From: JAIXWP01 sp041391745
GTDB lineage: Bacteria; Bacteroidota; Bacteroidia; Flavobacteriales_D; Sanyastnellaceae
Direction of reading: 5' to 3'
Assembly (NCBI GenBank): GCA_041391745.1
Contig: JAWKNK010000008.1
Coordinates: 66,301-130,300 of the forward strand
DNA: 64,000 bases
In this document: positions 47,618-56,012 of the stretch, piece by piece
Numbering within the stretch: position 1 is the first letter of the stretch
Layout of the letters: every line of letters begins with the position of its first letter
Notes under the pieces: generated by a model
What the model saw: the letters and a program-made list of their open reading frames with translations, nothing else
The model's database searches: none
What the model was told of the DNA's origin: nothing
Position numbers and translations under genes: made by a program

Positions 47618-48891
47618 CAAAACTTTTTAGTCAACGCTTCGCGTGAATAATCCGGTGCTTTTTCTGTAATAATCATCTTACCATTTTTCCAGTCATTGTA
47701 ATGCGTTACAATGAGCTCACCCATTTTATCTGAATGGTTGCGATCTATTATTTGCCCGCTATGGGTTTGATGAATCAACACAGCTGCGTCGCCATCTTCC
47801 GGACCGATGCCGAGAATTGGAGTGCCGCTTGCCATGTATTCGTACATTTTGCCGGGCATGTTTCCTGCGGCGATATCGGTGTGTGCGAGAATGAGCAGCA
47901 ACAACGTACAAGAAGTATATAGTCCTACCACTTCGCTATGGGGCACGGCAGGATAGAATGAGGTAATTTGTTTTAAGTCTTTATCCTCGTTCACAAATTC
48001 GCTAAAAGCATTGTTGACCGGACCGATAAACTCAACGCTGATTTTATCGATGTCCATTTTATTTTCCGAAATGATTTTTTTCAGCGCATTCATTGCCGGG
48101 CGCGGATCTCTCAAATCGTCGATAGAACCAAGGTGACGGATGATGAATTTTTCCGTGTGCTTTTTAGAAGCATTTGCAAAATCGCGTGCGTCGTATCCAT
48201 TATTGACGAGCTCGCATCGCTTAGCTCCCAGATGAATCAGGCGATCCACGTGATACGGACTGATGCTTACAGTAAGATCGGCTTGCTCCAACACTGCACG
48301 TTCTAGGCGCTTGTGGTACTCGCGCGCACGTGTTTTCGTTTTCAACATATCAAGCAAGTCCCATTCACTCCAAGGGTCGCGAAAATCTGCCACCCATTTT
48401 ATTTCAGGAAATGCTTGCTTGATTTTTTGTGCAATCAAGTGCATGCTGTGTGGTGGACCAGTAGATATAACCGCATCAATTTTATTTTCTTTCAAATATT
48501 TTTTCAAAAATTGAAATGAAGGGCGCACCCACGTGACACGCGGATCGGGAATAAAATAGTTGCCTCGCACATAGGTTGAAGCGCGCTGAAACAGCGATGA
48601 GTTGCGGTCAGAAAGTAAATCTTTTTGTTTTGGAGCTGGCTTGCCCACCAGTTTAAAAGCTTTTTGAAATACTTCAATCGGCTCGAATATTTTGGTCTTT
48701 AATACAGTAATGTCTTGCGGTACATCTTTGAGAAGTGAATTATCTTTTACATCGAATGCTGGATTCTCTGGGGTATAGATAATGGGTTCCCATCCGTTGC
48801 TTTTGAGATAAGCCGACATTTTGAGCCAGCGCTGCACGCCGCCTCCACCGCTCGGTGGCCAGTAATAGGTTATGATCAGGACTTTCTTCAT
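47587..48891 (-). CDS. Glycosyltransferase, GT4-like
   Basis: A 434-residue glycosyltransferase with two Rossmann-like lobes. The N terminus is KVLIITYYWPPSGGGGVQRW, and the acceptor lobe has GPPHSMHLIAQKIKQAFP and WVADFRDPWSEWDLL. The donor lobe has FIIRHLGSIDDLRDPRP and AAGNMPGKMYEYMASGTPILG, where the glutamate binds the nucleotide sugar. Likely acts in envelope polysaccharide or glycan synthesis. ATG 48891 overlaps the upstream stop as TAATG, so it is coupled to the AddB-like gene. Confidence 0.92.
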   Translation of the reverse strand: MKKVLIITYYWPPSGGGGVQRWLKMSAYLKSNGWEPIIYTPENPAFDVKDNSLLKDVPQDITVLKTKIFEPIEVFQKAFKLVGKPAPKQKDLLSDRNSSLFQRASTYVRGNYFIPDPRVTWVRPSFQFLKKYLKENKIDAVISTGPPHSMHLIAQKIKQAFPEIKWVADFRDPWSEWDLLDMLKTKTRAREYHKRLERAVLEQADLTVSISPYHVDRLIHLGAKRCELVNNGYDARDFANASKKHTEKFIIRHLGSIDDLRDPRPAMNALKKIISENKMDIDKISVEFIGPVNNAFSEFVNEDKDLKQITSFYPAVPHSEVVGLYTSCTLLLLILAHTDIAAGNMPGKMYEYMASGTPILGIGPEDGDAAVLIHQTHSGQIIDRNHSDKMGELIVTHYNDWKNGKMIITEKAPDYSREALTKKFCQLLNGLFDS

Positions 48892-51668
48892 TAGCGATTG
48901 CAATATTCGCAATGTTTGCTGCTCGATGCATGTTCAAACACAGATAATGCTAACATTTTTTTTGCGGTAGCCACCAACTGCTGCTCAAACAAGACCAAGT
49001 CGTCGGTAGAAGCATAAGTGCGATCATCTACTGTGAGGTGTTGCCAACCACTACTATGATTCTTTAAGCTGAACAACGCCGATTGAATGTGTTCGGGCGC
49101 AATACCTTCTTTCGATTTCATATAGCTGTAGAAGAGGAGCTGAATAGCCTTGCTATTGCTACCGTCGAATATATTTTCAAATGCTTTATCCGATTTGATT
49201 TTTACATCAGAGTCGCTTACGGCACCTGTTTTATAATCGATAATGCGGATTGTGCCTGATTCATCATCGATGCGGTCGGCTTTACCCTTAATGTTCAACG
49301 GGAATGGAATTTCTCCATTTGGAATTTCAGCTTTTAAAAAAGATTCTATGGAAGCGATTTTGCACCATCTGCCTTCTTTTTCTCTTTCTTCCAATTGACT
49401 GATTTCAAAATCAACTGCCTTCTCCAGCATTTTTAAAGCGAGAGAATATTGAAGATAATTTTCACCATAATCCAAATCTCCGATTCCATAGTGACGATGG
49501 AACGCCTTTTCTAGCAAGGGACCCAGCGATTCTCTAAATTGCAATAGTTCTGCTTTTGTAGGGAAGCTATCAACATATTCCACAAAGAAATTTTCGAGTA
49601 CATCGTGCACAGCGCTCCCAAATGTGGCGGCACTGATATATTCTTCCACTTCTTCTTCTTCACCCAATCCAAGGATATATCGATAATAAAAATCGAGAGG
49701 ACAAGTGAGAAATTTGTTCAAAGCAGAAGGTGAGATTCCCGATTCCCAGAGCTCTTGTACACGTTTCTTCGCATAGTCGTCGTTGGGAATGCGCATCACA
49801 TTTTCTCCCACATCATTTATACTTAAAGATGATTTGATATGAATCAGTTCATGCTTGTCTGAGTATTGCGGCAATTCAATTTCCAACTGTGTGATATACC
49901 TGCTTTGTTCTGTTCCCTTAAAATCAGAGGTAATAGAAGAGTAGAGGAAGTCCACCTTAGATGCGCGCTGAAGCAATCGGTAAAGCGTGTAGGCATACGT
50001 TGATTCTTTATCCGCGATAATGGGCATTTCATAGAGATAGCGCACATCATAAGGGATCAATGAGTTGTCGGAGAGATTGCCGGGCAATTGATCTTCATTC
50101 GCACCAATGATGATGACATGTTCAAAATCGATCGCTCGTGTTTCCACCATATTCAAAATCTGCAATCCTTCCAATGGCTCACCTGTGAATGTGATGCTCT
50201 CGTTGCCGAGCAGTTGATTGATCATGGTACTCAAACTTTTCATGTCATCTGCATCCGAATCACCTGTTGATGTTTCGGAAAAGATGGCAATCACTTCAGA
50301 GAGCAATTCTTGCGCGCGGAGGATACATTCTAGCTCGAAGTCATTCCCTATTTCAAGTTGATACAATTCATCCAGCAGGCGCAATGCGGATTTTAGCCAA
50401 TGACCTGGTTTTTTATTTGTTCCTTCAAATATATATTCCAGTTTTTGGAATAGCGGATGGTCCATTTGAAATTGGTGAATATCGGAAGGGCGGAGGTATA
50501 TTTTTTTCTGCGAAGCAAGCAAACTGCGAATGCTTTGTGTTTCCTCCTTCAAGTACACGGAGAGCGATTCTTGCTCCAAAAATTGCAAGAAGATTTTATA
50601 GTAAATACCTCGTTTAGCCTTCTCATTATTCATGCTGTGCAAGTGCAAAAAGCTTTTGAGCAGACGAAGAATAGCAGTTTGTTTGAGTGGATATCCCATA
50701 GCGATATTCACTTTACAATCGAGTTGAGGTAAATTTTTAATGAGAGGAATCAGCAGTGCGCTATCTGCAATAATTACTGCAGTTTGTTCCGCTTTTGAAA
50801 TATCTATTTTTCCGATCAGTTCGCCTGCAAGAAGCGCTTGACTGTACGGCGTTGTTGTTTCATAACTCGTAATCACTTTTGGAGTTTCCATCCAGCCATT
50901 GTGATTGACGTGGTCTTGGGTGCGTGTGTGATGACGAAGAAAACTACCAGCTTCATGTTTATCATTTAAAAGATAATAGTCGTCAACATCCCATCGCACA
51001 TTGGCCTTGTCAGCTTCGCGCAGTTTACCGATAATCCGTTGTTCTGCCTTCGACAAGTTGGACAATCCTACAAACCACAGATGCTTTACATTTTCTGGAA
51101 GTAATGAAGCTGGAGTTGCTTTCGCGAGTTCATTGCACAGTAGCGCATAGGAATATTTTCCTTTGTTCAGTTGTAATTCGCGAAACTCTTGGTAGAGTGG
51201 TCCCAGTTGATTCCAAAAATCGAGATATTGTTTTTGCGAATCGCTGAGTTCTTGTTGATGAAAAGACCAATTTTCAATTTCTTTTATATCGCGTAAGTCT
51301 TTGAAAAGCGTGTTTGGAGAAACGAGACTTTGTTCGATATCCGAAAAATCTTGAAGCGCTGTTGTACCCCATTTTGAGAATACATCGAAAGATTCTGCCT
51401 CATCACCTTTGATGTTTTTGTAGGTAGAATAAAGTTCAAGCAGCAAATCTAATTTTGTGGATGTAGCTTTATCTGATAGTTTGGATACAAAATCGGGGAG
51501 AGTGAAAATCTGCGGGGCGAATATTGGTTTGCCCAAAGCTTCGGCGAGGTATTTTCTCAAAAACAATCCCGCTCTTTTTCCCGGCACCACAATCCATAGA
51601 TCCGCCAAGTCATCATTATGCTTAGCAATCAGGTCTGCAGCCACTTGTTTCAGAAACGGAGTTGTCAT
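48891..51668 (-). CDS. AddB-like PD-(D/E)XK nuclease/helicase-like protein
   Basis: A 925-residue protein resembling the AddB/RexB subunit of the double-strand-break resection enzyme. The N-terminal three quarters is a degenerate helicase fold (WIVVPGKRAGLFLRKYLAE, VIIGANEDQLPG). The C-terminal nuclease has ISPSALNKFLTCPLDFYYRY, GKADRIDDESGTIRIIDYKTG (catalytic Asp and Lys) and a terminal HCEYCN. The early Cys and the terminal Cys pair fit the iron-sulphur cluster of AddB-type nucleases. No addA partner is in the window. A gap full of repeats follows upstream. Confidence 0.88.
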   Translation of the reverse strand: MTTPFLKQVAADLIAKHNDDLADLWIVVPGKRAGLFLRKYLAEALGKPIFAPQIFTLPDFVSKLSDKATSTKLDLLLELYSTYKNIKGDEAESFDVFSKWGTTALQDFSDIEQSLVSPNTLFKDLRDIKEIENWSFHQQELSDSQKQYLDFWNQLGPLYQEFRELQLNKGKYSYALLCNELAKATPASLLPENVKHLWFVGLSNLSKAEQRIIGKLREADKANVRWDVDDYYLLNDKHEAGSFLRHHTRTQDHVNHNGWMETPKVITSYETTTPYSQALLAGELIGKIDISKAEQTAVIIADSALLIPLIKNLPQLDCKVNIAMGYPLKQTAILRLLKSFLHLHSMNNEKAKRGIYYKIFLQFLEQESLSVYLKEETQSIRSLLASQKKIYLRPSDIHQFQMDHPLFQKLEYIFEGTNKKPGHWLKSALRLLDELYQLEIGNDFELECILRAQELLSEVIAIFSETSTGDSDADDMKSLSTMINQLLGNESITFTGEPLEGLQILNMVETRAIDFEHVIIIGANEDQLPGNLSDNSLIPYDVRYLYEMPIIADKESTYAYTLYRLLQRASKVDFLYSSITSDFKGTEQSRYITQLEIELPQYSDKHELIHIKSSLSINDVGENVMRIPNDDYAKKRVQELWESGISPSALNKFLTCPLDFYYRYILGLGEEEEVEEYISAATFGSAVHDVLENFFVEYVDSFPTKAELLQFRESLGPLLEKAFHRHYGIGDLDYGENYLQYSLALKMLEKAVDFEISQLEEREKEGRWCKIASIESFLKAEIPNGEIPFPLNIKGKADRIDDESGTIRIIDYKTGAVSDSDVKIKSDKAFENIFDGSNSKAIQLLFYSYMKSKEGIAPEHIQSALFSLKNHSSGWQHLTVDDRTYASTDDLVLFEQQLVATAKKMLALSVFEHASSSKHCEYCNR

Positions 51669-51726
51669 GTGGCGAAGATAGGAAAGGGAGAAGTTTTAAG
51701 GATTAATTGTTTCTCTGTTAAACTTT

Positions 51727-51985
51727 CACAGTCTCACACTTCCACAGTCTCACACTTCCACAGTCTCACAGTCTCACACTAATTTAAGTTAGGAAGTGAG
51801 GTCGTGTGGGAGTTAGGTGGTTAGATAGTTGCTTCACTGCTTAACTGTTTCACTGTTTAACTGTTTCACTGTTTCACTGCTTAACTGTTTAACTACTACT
51901 GCGAGACTATGTAACTGTGCGACTGTGAAAGTGAATCCATGAATTATGAACCACGATCTACGAACCATGAACTATGAATTAAGAT
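51727..51985. repeat. Spacer repeat R, copy 1
   Basis: First of about ten copies of a ~200-bp spacer. Parts in order: CACAGTCTCACACTTCCACAG; ACTAATTT-AGTTAGG; a GTGAGGTCGTGTGG arm; GTTAGGTGGTTAGATAG; a stretch of CTTAACTGTTTCACTGTTTAAC words; CTGCGAGACTATG; then GTGAATCCATGAATTATGAACC words. It fills the gap 51669-52075. Confidence 0.85.
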
Positions 51986-52075
51986 TTTTTCCTAATTCCC
52001 ATCCAATATAGTTGCAGTAAGCTCCGAATTTATTGCTAAATTTGTGCAAGAAAGAAAATAACGAAACATTTTCGG

Positions 52076-52285
52076 ATGAAACTACTTTTGGACATACCAG
52101 ACGGGGAGTTGAACTTTGCAATGAAGGTTCTTAAGAGTCTTTCTTTTGTGAGAAAAGTAAAACCTATGACTCCTGGTTCATTTGAACTCTTGGAACATTT
52201 ACAAGAGGCTACTGAAGAAGTTAAAAAGCATCGTTCTGGTAAATTAAAACTCAAATCAGCCCGAGAATTATTGGATGAGTTATAA
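52076..52285 (+). CDS. Antitoxin of a RelE-type toxin-antitoxin pair
   Basis: A 69-residue acidic/basic protein without a clear DNA-binding motif. Its size, its position before a RelE-like gene and the 11-base overlap with it mark it as the antitoxin. The C-terminal ELLDEL end suits binding to a toxin groove. It lies between spacer copies 1 and 2. Confidence 0.8.
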   Translation: MKLLLDIPDGELNFAMKVLKSLSFVRKVKPMTPGSFELLEHLQEATEEVKKHRSGKLKLKSARELLDEL

Positions 52286-52603
52286 TATCATTCCCACGCA
52301 CCGATTCGAAAAGGAATTGAAGCGTTTAGTTAAAAAATTTCCATCGTTAAAAGGGGAATTTGCCAGCCTTATCGACGATTTAGCTACACGTCCTTCACTT
52401 GACGTTTCTCTGGGAAACAATTGTTTCAAAGTCCGATTGGCGATTTCAAGCAAGGGGAAGGGCAAAGCGGCGGAGCTCGGGTTATTACATGTGTTTATGT
52501 GGAGTCTTCTTCAGTCTATCTGCTAACCATTTATGACAAAAGCGAAAAAAGTGATTTGAAATCATCGGAACTAATAGAAATAATTTCATCTCTTGATTTA
52601 TGA
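52275..52603 (+). pseudogene. RelE/ParE-superfamily mRNA-interferase-like toxin, frameshifted
   Basis: The first frame (YNIIPTHRFEKELKRLVKKF ... FKVRLAISSKGKGK) and the second (SGGARVITCVYVESSSVYLL ... DKSEKSDLKSSELIEIISSL) together give a 109-residue RelE-type toxin, which would cleave mRNA at the ribosome or act on gyrase. They meet at about 52465, where one A added to an AAA run gives KGKGKSGGARVITCVYV, the family's usual sequence. So either the toxin is inactivated or one base of a homopolymer was missed. Confidence 0.87.
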
Positions 52604-52682
52604 TCTTATTACAGATCTTTAGAAGAAAAAATTAAGGAATATCTCATGCCTTATAAGTTCATAATTGAGCTCAGAGCGATCG

Positions 52683-53058
52683 ACATATGACAGATACATT
52701 TTCAGTACAGTTTAAGCAAAAAAAAATACAGTCAAGGAGAATTAAGTTGTGTACGGTCCAGATTGGTCAGACCTGTCGACTGTAATGCATAGGTGTCAAA
52801 AATTTAGAATTAACTCCCACAGTCTCACACTTCCACAGTCTCACAGTCCCACACTAATTTCAGTTAGGTAGTGAGTTCGTGTGGAAGTTAGGTCGTTAGA
52901 TGGTTTAACACTGCTTCACTGTTTAACTCTTTAACTGCTTAACTGTTTAACTTTTACTGCGAGGCTGTGCAATCGTCCTTCGACTTCGCTGATGCTACGA
53001 TCCAAGATTAATGAACCATGAACCACGAACCATGAATTTTCTCTATCTTCGAGTAAAT
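52683..53058. repeat. Spacer repeat R, copy 2, with extended left flank
   Basis: The core at 52817-53058 matches the other spacers. A hairpin pairs ACTTCCACA (52829-52837) with TGTGGAAGT (52880-52888) and CTCAC (52840-52844) with GTGAG (52871-52875), followed by GTTAGGT. The left flank 52683-52816 is nearly identical to 55656-55784 and begins with the last codons (TTCAGTACAGTTTAAG) of the gene ending at 55688. The rest of 52604-52682 shows no gene. Confidence 0.85.
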
Positions 53059-53159
53059 GTTTAAACTATAAAATTCCGAATCACACAATCAGCAATAAAG
53101 GAGCGAAGCTTATCATGGAAAACAAATTACTTCATTCTAAAAATAAAAGAAAGCCTTAG
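53058..53159 (+). pseudogene. Possible toxin C-terminal stub
   Basis: An open frame with no start, running out of the spacer repeat and ending in KGAKLIMENKLLHSKNKRKP at a TAG that overlaps a possible GTG start (53159) of the next gene. Read as the eroded 3' end of a toxin gene; evidence is position and protein-like composition only. Confidence 0.4.
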
Positions 53160-53191
53160 TGGTTATCGAACGAGTTATTTCAAATATTAAA

Positions 53192-53917
53192 ATGAAAAGG
53201 CAATTCAAAAATGTCGTAGTGAATGGTAAAATACTATTCATTTTTCTATTATTTCAATGGAGTGTAGTACAAGTTTTTTCGCAAAATTCACTAACAGAGA
53301 AGGATAGTGTGTTTTGTCTGAACTTTAAGTTAGATTCGACTAAAATTAAAGGCACTTATTGGATAAGTGATACCAGATCTAATTTGGTAATAGATAGTGC
53401 AAGGTTTGATAATACACATAATTTGAGAGCTTCTGAATTGCAAAAATTTTTTGTGTTATCTGGAAAGTGTTGGAATGCAAGAGATAAGGAATTATTCACT
53501 ACATCGATATTCACCTTAGGGAAATTTATTGTGAGAACAGAAGATGGGCATATTTCATATGGATGTGACACTATAATAGGAAATGAGAATGATCCAAATA
53601 GTTATCACAAAATTCTAATAGGTAGTCTTCAGAATTTTAAAAATGGCGTATTAACTGCCGCCATGTTCTTTTCGAGTGAAGGAGGACAAATTGGGCTTCA
53701 ATCCTTTTATTATGACTCTGGAGCTCCAAAATATTTTTTCAATTTATCGGTGAATCCTCAATGGGGATTCCCAATTGTTCATGGACCAAGCATTACATTT
53801 TATGAAAATGGTAGGATCAAGAAATTAGTGATGTTTAATTTCGGGAACCGCATTTACGAAAAGCGATACAATAGGCTGGGCATTAGAACTTACTATAAAA
53901 AATTTGGAGAAACATAA
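53192..53917 (+). CDS. Exported protein, immunity-like candidate
   Basis: A 241-residue protein with a signal peptide (ILFIFLLFQWSVVQVFSQ). The C-terminal half has MORN-like repeats typical of YwqK-type antitoxin proteins (QSFYYDSGAPKYFFNLS, PSITFYENGRIKKLVMFN). It follows a possible toxin stub, so I infer an immunity protein acting in the envelope. ATG 53192 gives the signal peptide; GTG 53159 is an alternative. Confidence 0.65.
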   Translation: MKRQFKNVVVNGKILFIFLLFQWSVVQVFSQNSLTEKDSVFCLNFKLDSTKIKGTYWISDTRSNLVIDSARFDNTHNLRASELQKFFVLSGKCWNARDKELFTTSIFTLGKFIVRTEDGHISYGCDTIIGNENDPNSYHKILIGSLQNFKNGVLTAAMFFSSEGGQIGLQSFYYDSGAPKYFFNLSVNPQWGFPIVHGPSITFYENGRIKKLVMFNFGNRIYEKRYNRLGIRTYYKKFGET

Positions 53918-53979
53918 CTTCGGTTTAAGTATCAACTTCTATAGCTTTTTTTATGATGTCTAGCTCGACTTAACTTTTC

Positions 53980-54190
53980 TACTACTTAACTTCCACAGTT
54001 TCACAGTTGCACAGTAGGAATTAAACATTTAAGCAGTGATGAAAACGATCTAACGACCTAACTTCTATACTACCTCACGATCTAACTGAAATTATTCTAC
54101 TAATGTGCAACTGCGAGACTGTGAAAGTGAATTATGAATCATGAATTAAGAATCTATGAATCCGTCCTTCGACTTCGCTGGGGCGACTAG
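53980..54190. repeat. Spacer repeat R, copy 3, core inverted
   Basis: The ends are in normal orientation (ACTTAACTTCCACAG left; CAACTGCGAGACTGTGAAAGTG right), but the middle (54010-54100) reads as the reverse complement of other copies: GATCTAACGACCTAACTTC and CTCACGATCTAACTGAAATTA. The ends are imperfect inverted repeats of each other. The remainder of 53918-54277 has no gene. Confidence 0.8.
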
Positions 54191-54204
54191 TTCTCAATTA
54201 TTAA

Positions 54205-54303
54205 ATTATCCAAGATGGATTTGTCGATTATTTGTATGAATTTTTATATTCAACTAAATACGGGAGATTAGAAACATATGGCAGCATACTTTATTTTAAA
54301 TAG
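54205..54303 (+). pseudogene. Possible toxin C-terminal stub
   Basis: A 32-codon open frame without start (DGFVDYLYEFLYSTKYGRLE...) whose stop lies 26 bases inside the next gene, as in overlapping toxin/immunity pairs. Weak evidence on its own. Confidence 0.4.
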
Positions 54304-54595
54304 GAAACATTTTTTACTGATATTATTTTCTTTATTTTATATAGGCTGTGGAAAAAATCAACAAAAAGTTGAGGATTCTTATCAACTAGAAAAAGGGATG
54401 AATATCGATGAAGTTATAAAGATTATGGGAGAACCAGATTATCGGGAATCGCGCAAAGCTAACGATACTTTGTATAGTCAATGGAAAGAAGTCTTTTATT
54501 ACAATGTTTACACAGTACCTTTATTTAGCGATGATATTATAGTTTGGTTTGATCAGACCAAAACAGTTGGACAAGTCAGCAGACCGAAGGATTGA
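54278..54595 (+). CDS. BamE/SmpA-like small lipoprotein, immunity-like candidate
   Basis: A 105-residue protein with a lipoprotein signal (LLILFSLFYIGCGK). The mature part resembles the SmpA/OmlA (BamE-like) fold: LEKGMNIDEVIKIMGEPDYRE, then QWKEVFYYN and a terminal DQTKTVGQV. BamE itself is about this size and helps outer-membrane protein assembly, but the island context suggests that here the fold serves as an immunity protein. This is inference. Confidence 0.7.
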   Translation: MAAYFILNRKHFLLILFSLFYIGCGKNQQKVEDSYQLEKGMNIDEVIKIMGEPDYRESRKANDTLYSQWKEVFYYNVYTVPLFSDDIIVWFDQTKTVGQVSRPKD

Positions 54596-54644
54596 GAAGT
54601 ATATCTACCTGAGGCGAAAACTCCACCTAACCCCTTGAATTCAA

Positions 54645-54815
54645 AATTTTAATTTCAGTTAGATCGCGAGTTCTTGTGGAAGTTAGGTCGTTAGATAGTT
54701 TTCTTCACTGCTTCACTCTTTAACTGCTTAAATGTTTAACTACTACAGTGCAACTGTGAAAGTAAATCCATGAACCACGAACCATGAATCAAGAACCAGG
54801 AATTTTCTCTATATT
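54645..54815. repeat. Spacer repeat R, copy 4 (left end truncated)
   Basis: It lacks the CACAGTCTCACACTTCC part and starts at AATTTCAGTTAGATCGCGAG. The GTTAGGTCGTTAGATAG, CTTAAATGTTTAAC and ATGAACCACGAACCATGAA parts are all present, ending in GGAATTTTCTCTATATT. Confidence 0.8.
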
Positions 54816-54850
54816 AGATTCATGTGGTTAATTTGAATTTAAGTTAGTAA

Positions 54851-54997
54851 GAATATGTCAGTGTCGGAAAGGAAAGACTAGTTATTGAGGCTCTTAAAAT
54901 AGCAATAGCAGGTACGAAAGAAACAAAAAGGTCAACATATGGAGATGGTTGGAAACTTATTAGAACTAAAGGAACAACGAGTGCCGAGATTAAATAG
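54851..54997 (+). pseudogene. Toxin C-terminal stub overlapping the next gene
   Basis: A 48-codon open frame without a start ending in STYGDGWKLIRTKGTTSAEIK. Its composition is clearly protein-like. The stop lies 58 bases inside the next open frame. I read it as the remaining end of a toxin domain; the family is unknown to me. Confidence 0.5.
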
Positions 54998-55688
54998 ATA
55001 TTTAAAATGTTTGGCATTAATTGTCATGTTATTTTCATTCAGTAGTATCCATGCTTCTGATTTGGAAAAAGTACGCATTTACCTGATTCAGCCGCACGTT
55101 AAATACAAATTAGCCAGAACTATTCATAACATTAAAGAGAATTATATCTGTTACACAGAGGAGTTTGGAAATGATGCGGCTTCTTTGTTTGGTGACTTCG
55201 AGGATTGCATTGATAAGTTAAAAGATCAAAGCAAAATCGCGCGAACTTCAAGCCTCTGCTATGCATGTGCTGAGCTTTGTTTCAAAGATAAAATTGTTAC
55301 AGTGTATTTTTCGAGAGAAGGCGACTACTTCTTTGAAGGTGAATGGCACAAAAGGAATAATGGTTTGTTTTACAGTTTGTTTTCAAAGTTTTCAAGCGAG
55401 TATGTATTGCCCGAAGTTCTAGAAGCCGCCGAAAAATGCAGATATAATAATTTGTGGAATACCGATGACTATTTGGTTTGTGATTAGAGCAGTCTTGAAA
55501 TATACGATATTGCAAGTGCGACTGTAGATACTACTGAAACCATATTAAATAATCAAAAAAAAAATGAAATCGAATGGAAAGTAGTTTCAATAGTGAAGGA
55601 GCATTTTCAAGGTTTCGAGCATTGTAACAAAGTTAGTGTTCACGCTGCTTGGAGTATAACAAATGCATTTTCAGTACAGTTTAAGTAA
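54939..55688 (+). pseudogene. Exported immunity-like protein with in-frame TAG at codon 183
   Basis: The first 182 codons include a signal-like segment (LKCLALIVMLFSFSSIHAS) and a cysteine-rich part (SSLCYACAELCFKDK). A TAG stop at 55485 is followed in the same frame by 66 more protein-like codons (SSLEIYDIASATVDTTE ... AAWSITNAFSVQFK) to a TAA at 55686. The end of this extension is duplicated at 52683. So the ancestral gene was about 249 residues and one base change probably cut it; the short form may still function. Function unknown. Confidence 0.65.
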
Positions 55689-56012
55689 AAAAAACAGTCA
55701 AGGAAAATTAAATTCTGCACCGTCCAAATTGGTCAGACCTCTCGACTGTAATGCATAGGTGTCAAAAATTTAGAATTAACTCCCACAGTCTCACACTTCC
55801 ACAGTCTCACAGTCCCACACTAATTTCAGTTAGGTAGTGAGTTCGTGTGGAAGCTAGGTCGTTAGATAGTTTAACACTGATTCACCGCTTAACTCTTTAA
55901 CTGCTGCACTGTTTAACTCCTACTGCGAGACTATGCAACCGTCCTTCGACTTCGCTGACGCCAAGAACCAAGAACCACGAACAATGAACAAGGAATTTTC
56001 TCTATATTCGAG
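55656..56012. repeat. Spacer repeat R, copy 5, with extended left flank
   Basis: Near-identical to copy 2 over ~350 bases, including the left flank that contains the end of the preceding gene, GGTCAGACC, and CATAGGTGTCAAAAATTTAG. It ends in GAATTTTCTCTATATTCGAG and runs directly into the Rhs fragment. Confidence 0.88.

Noticed and set aside
48740..48937. 65-codon minus-strand frame at the glycosyltransferase start
   Set aside because: It overlaps two intact genes out of frame and has no signature.
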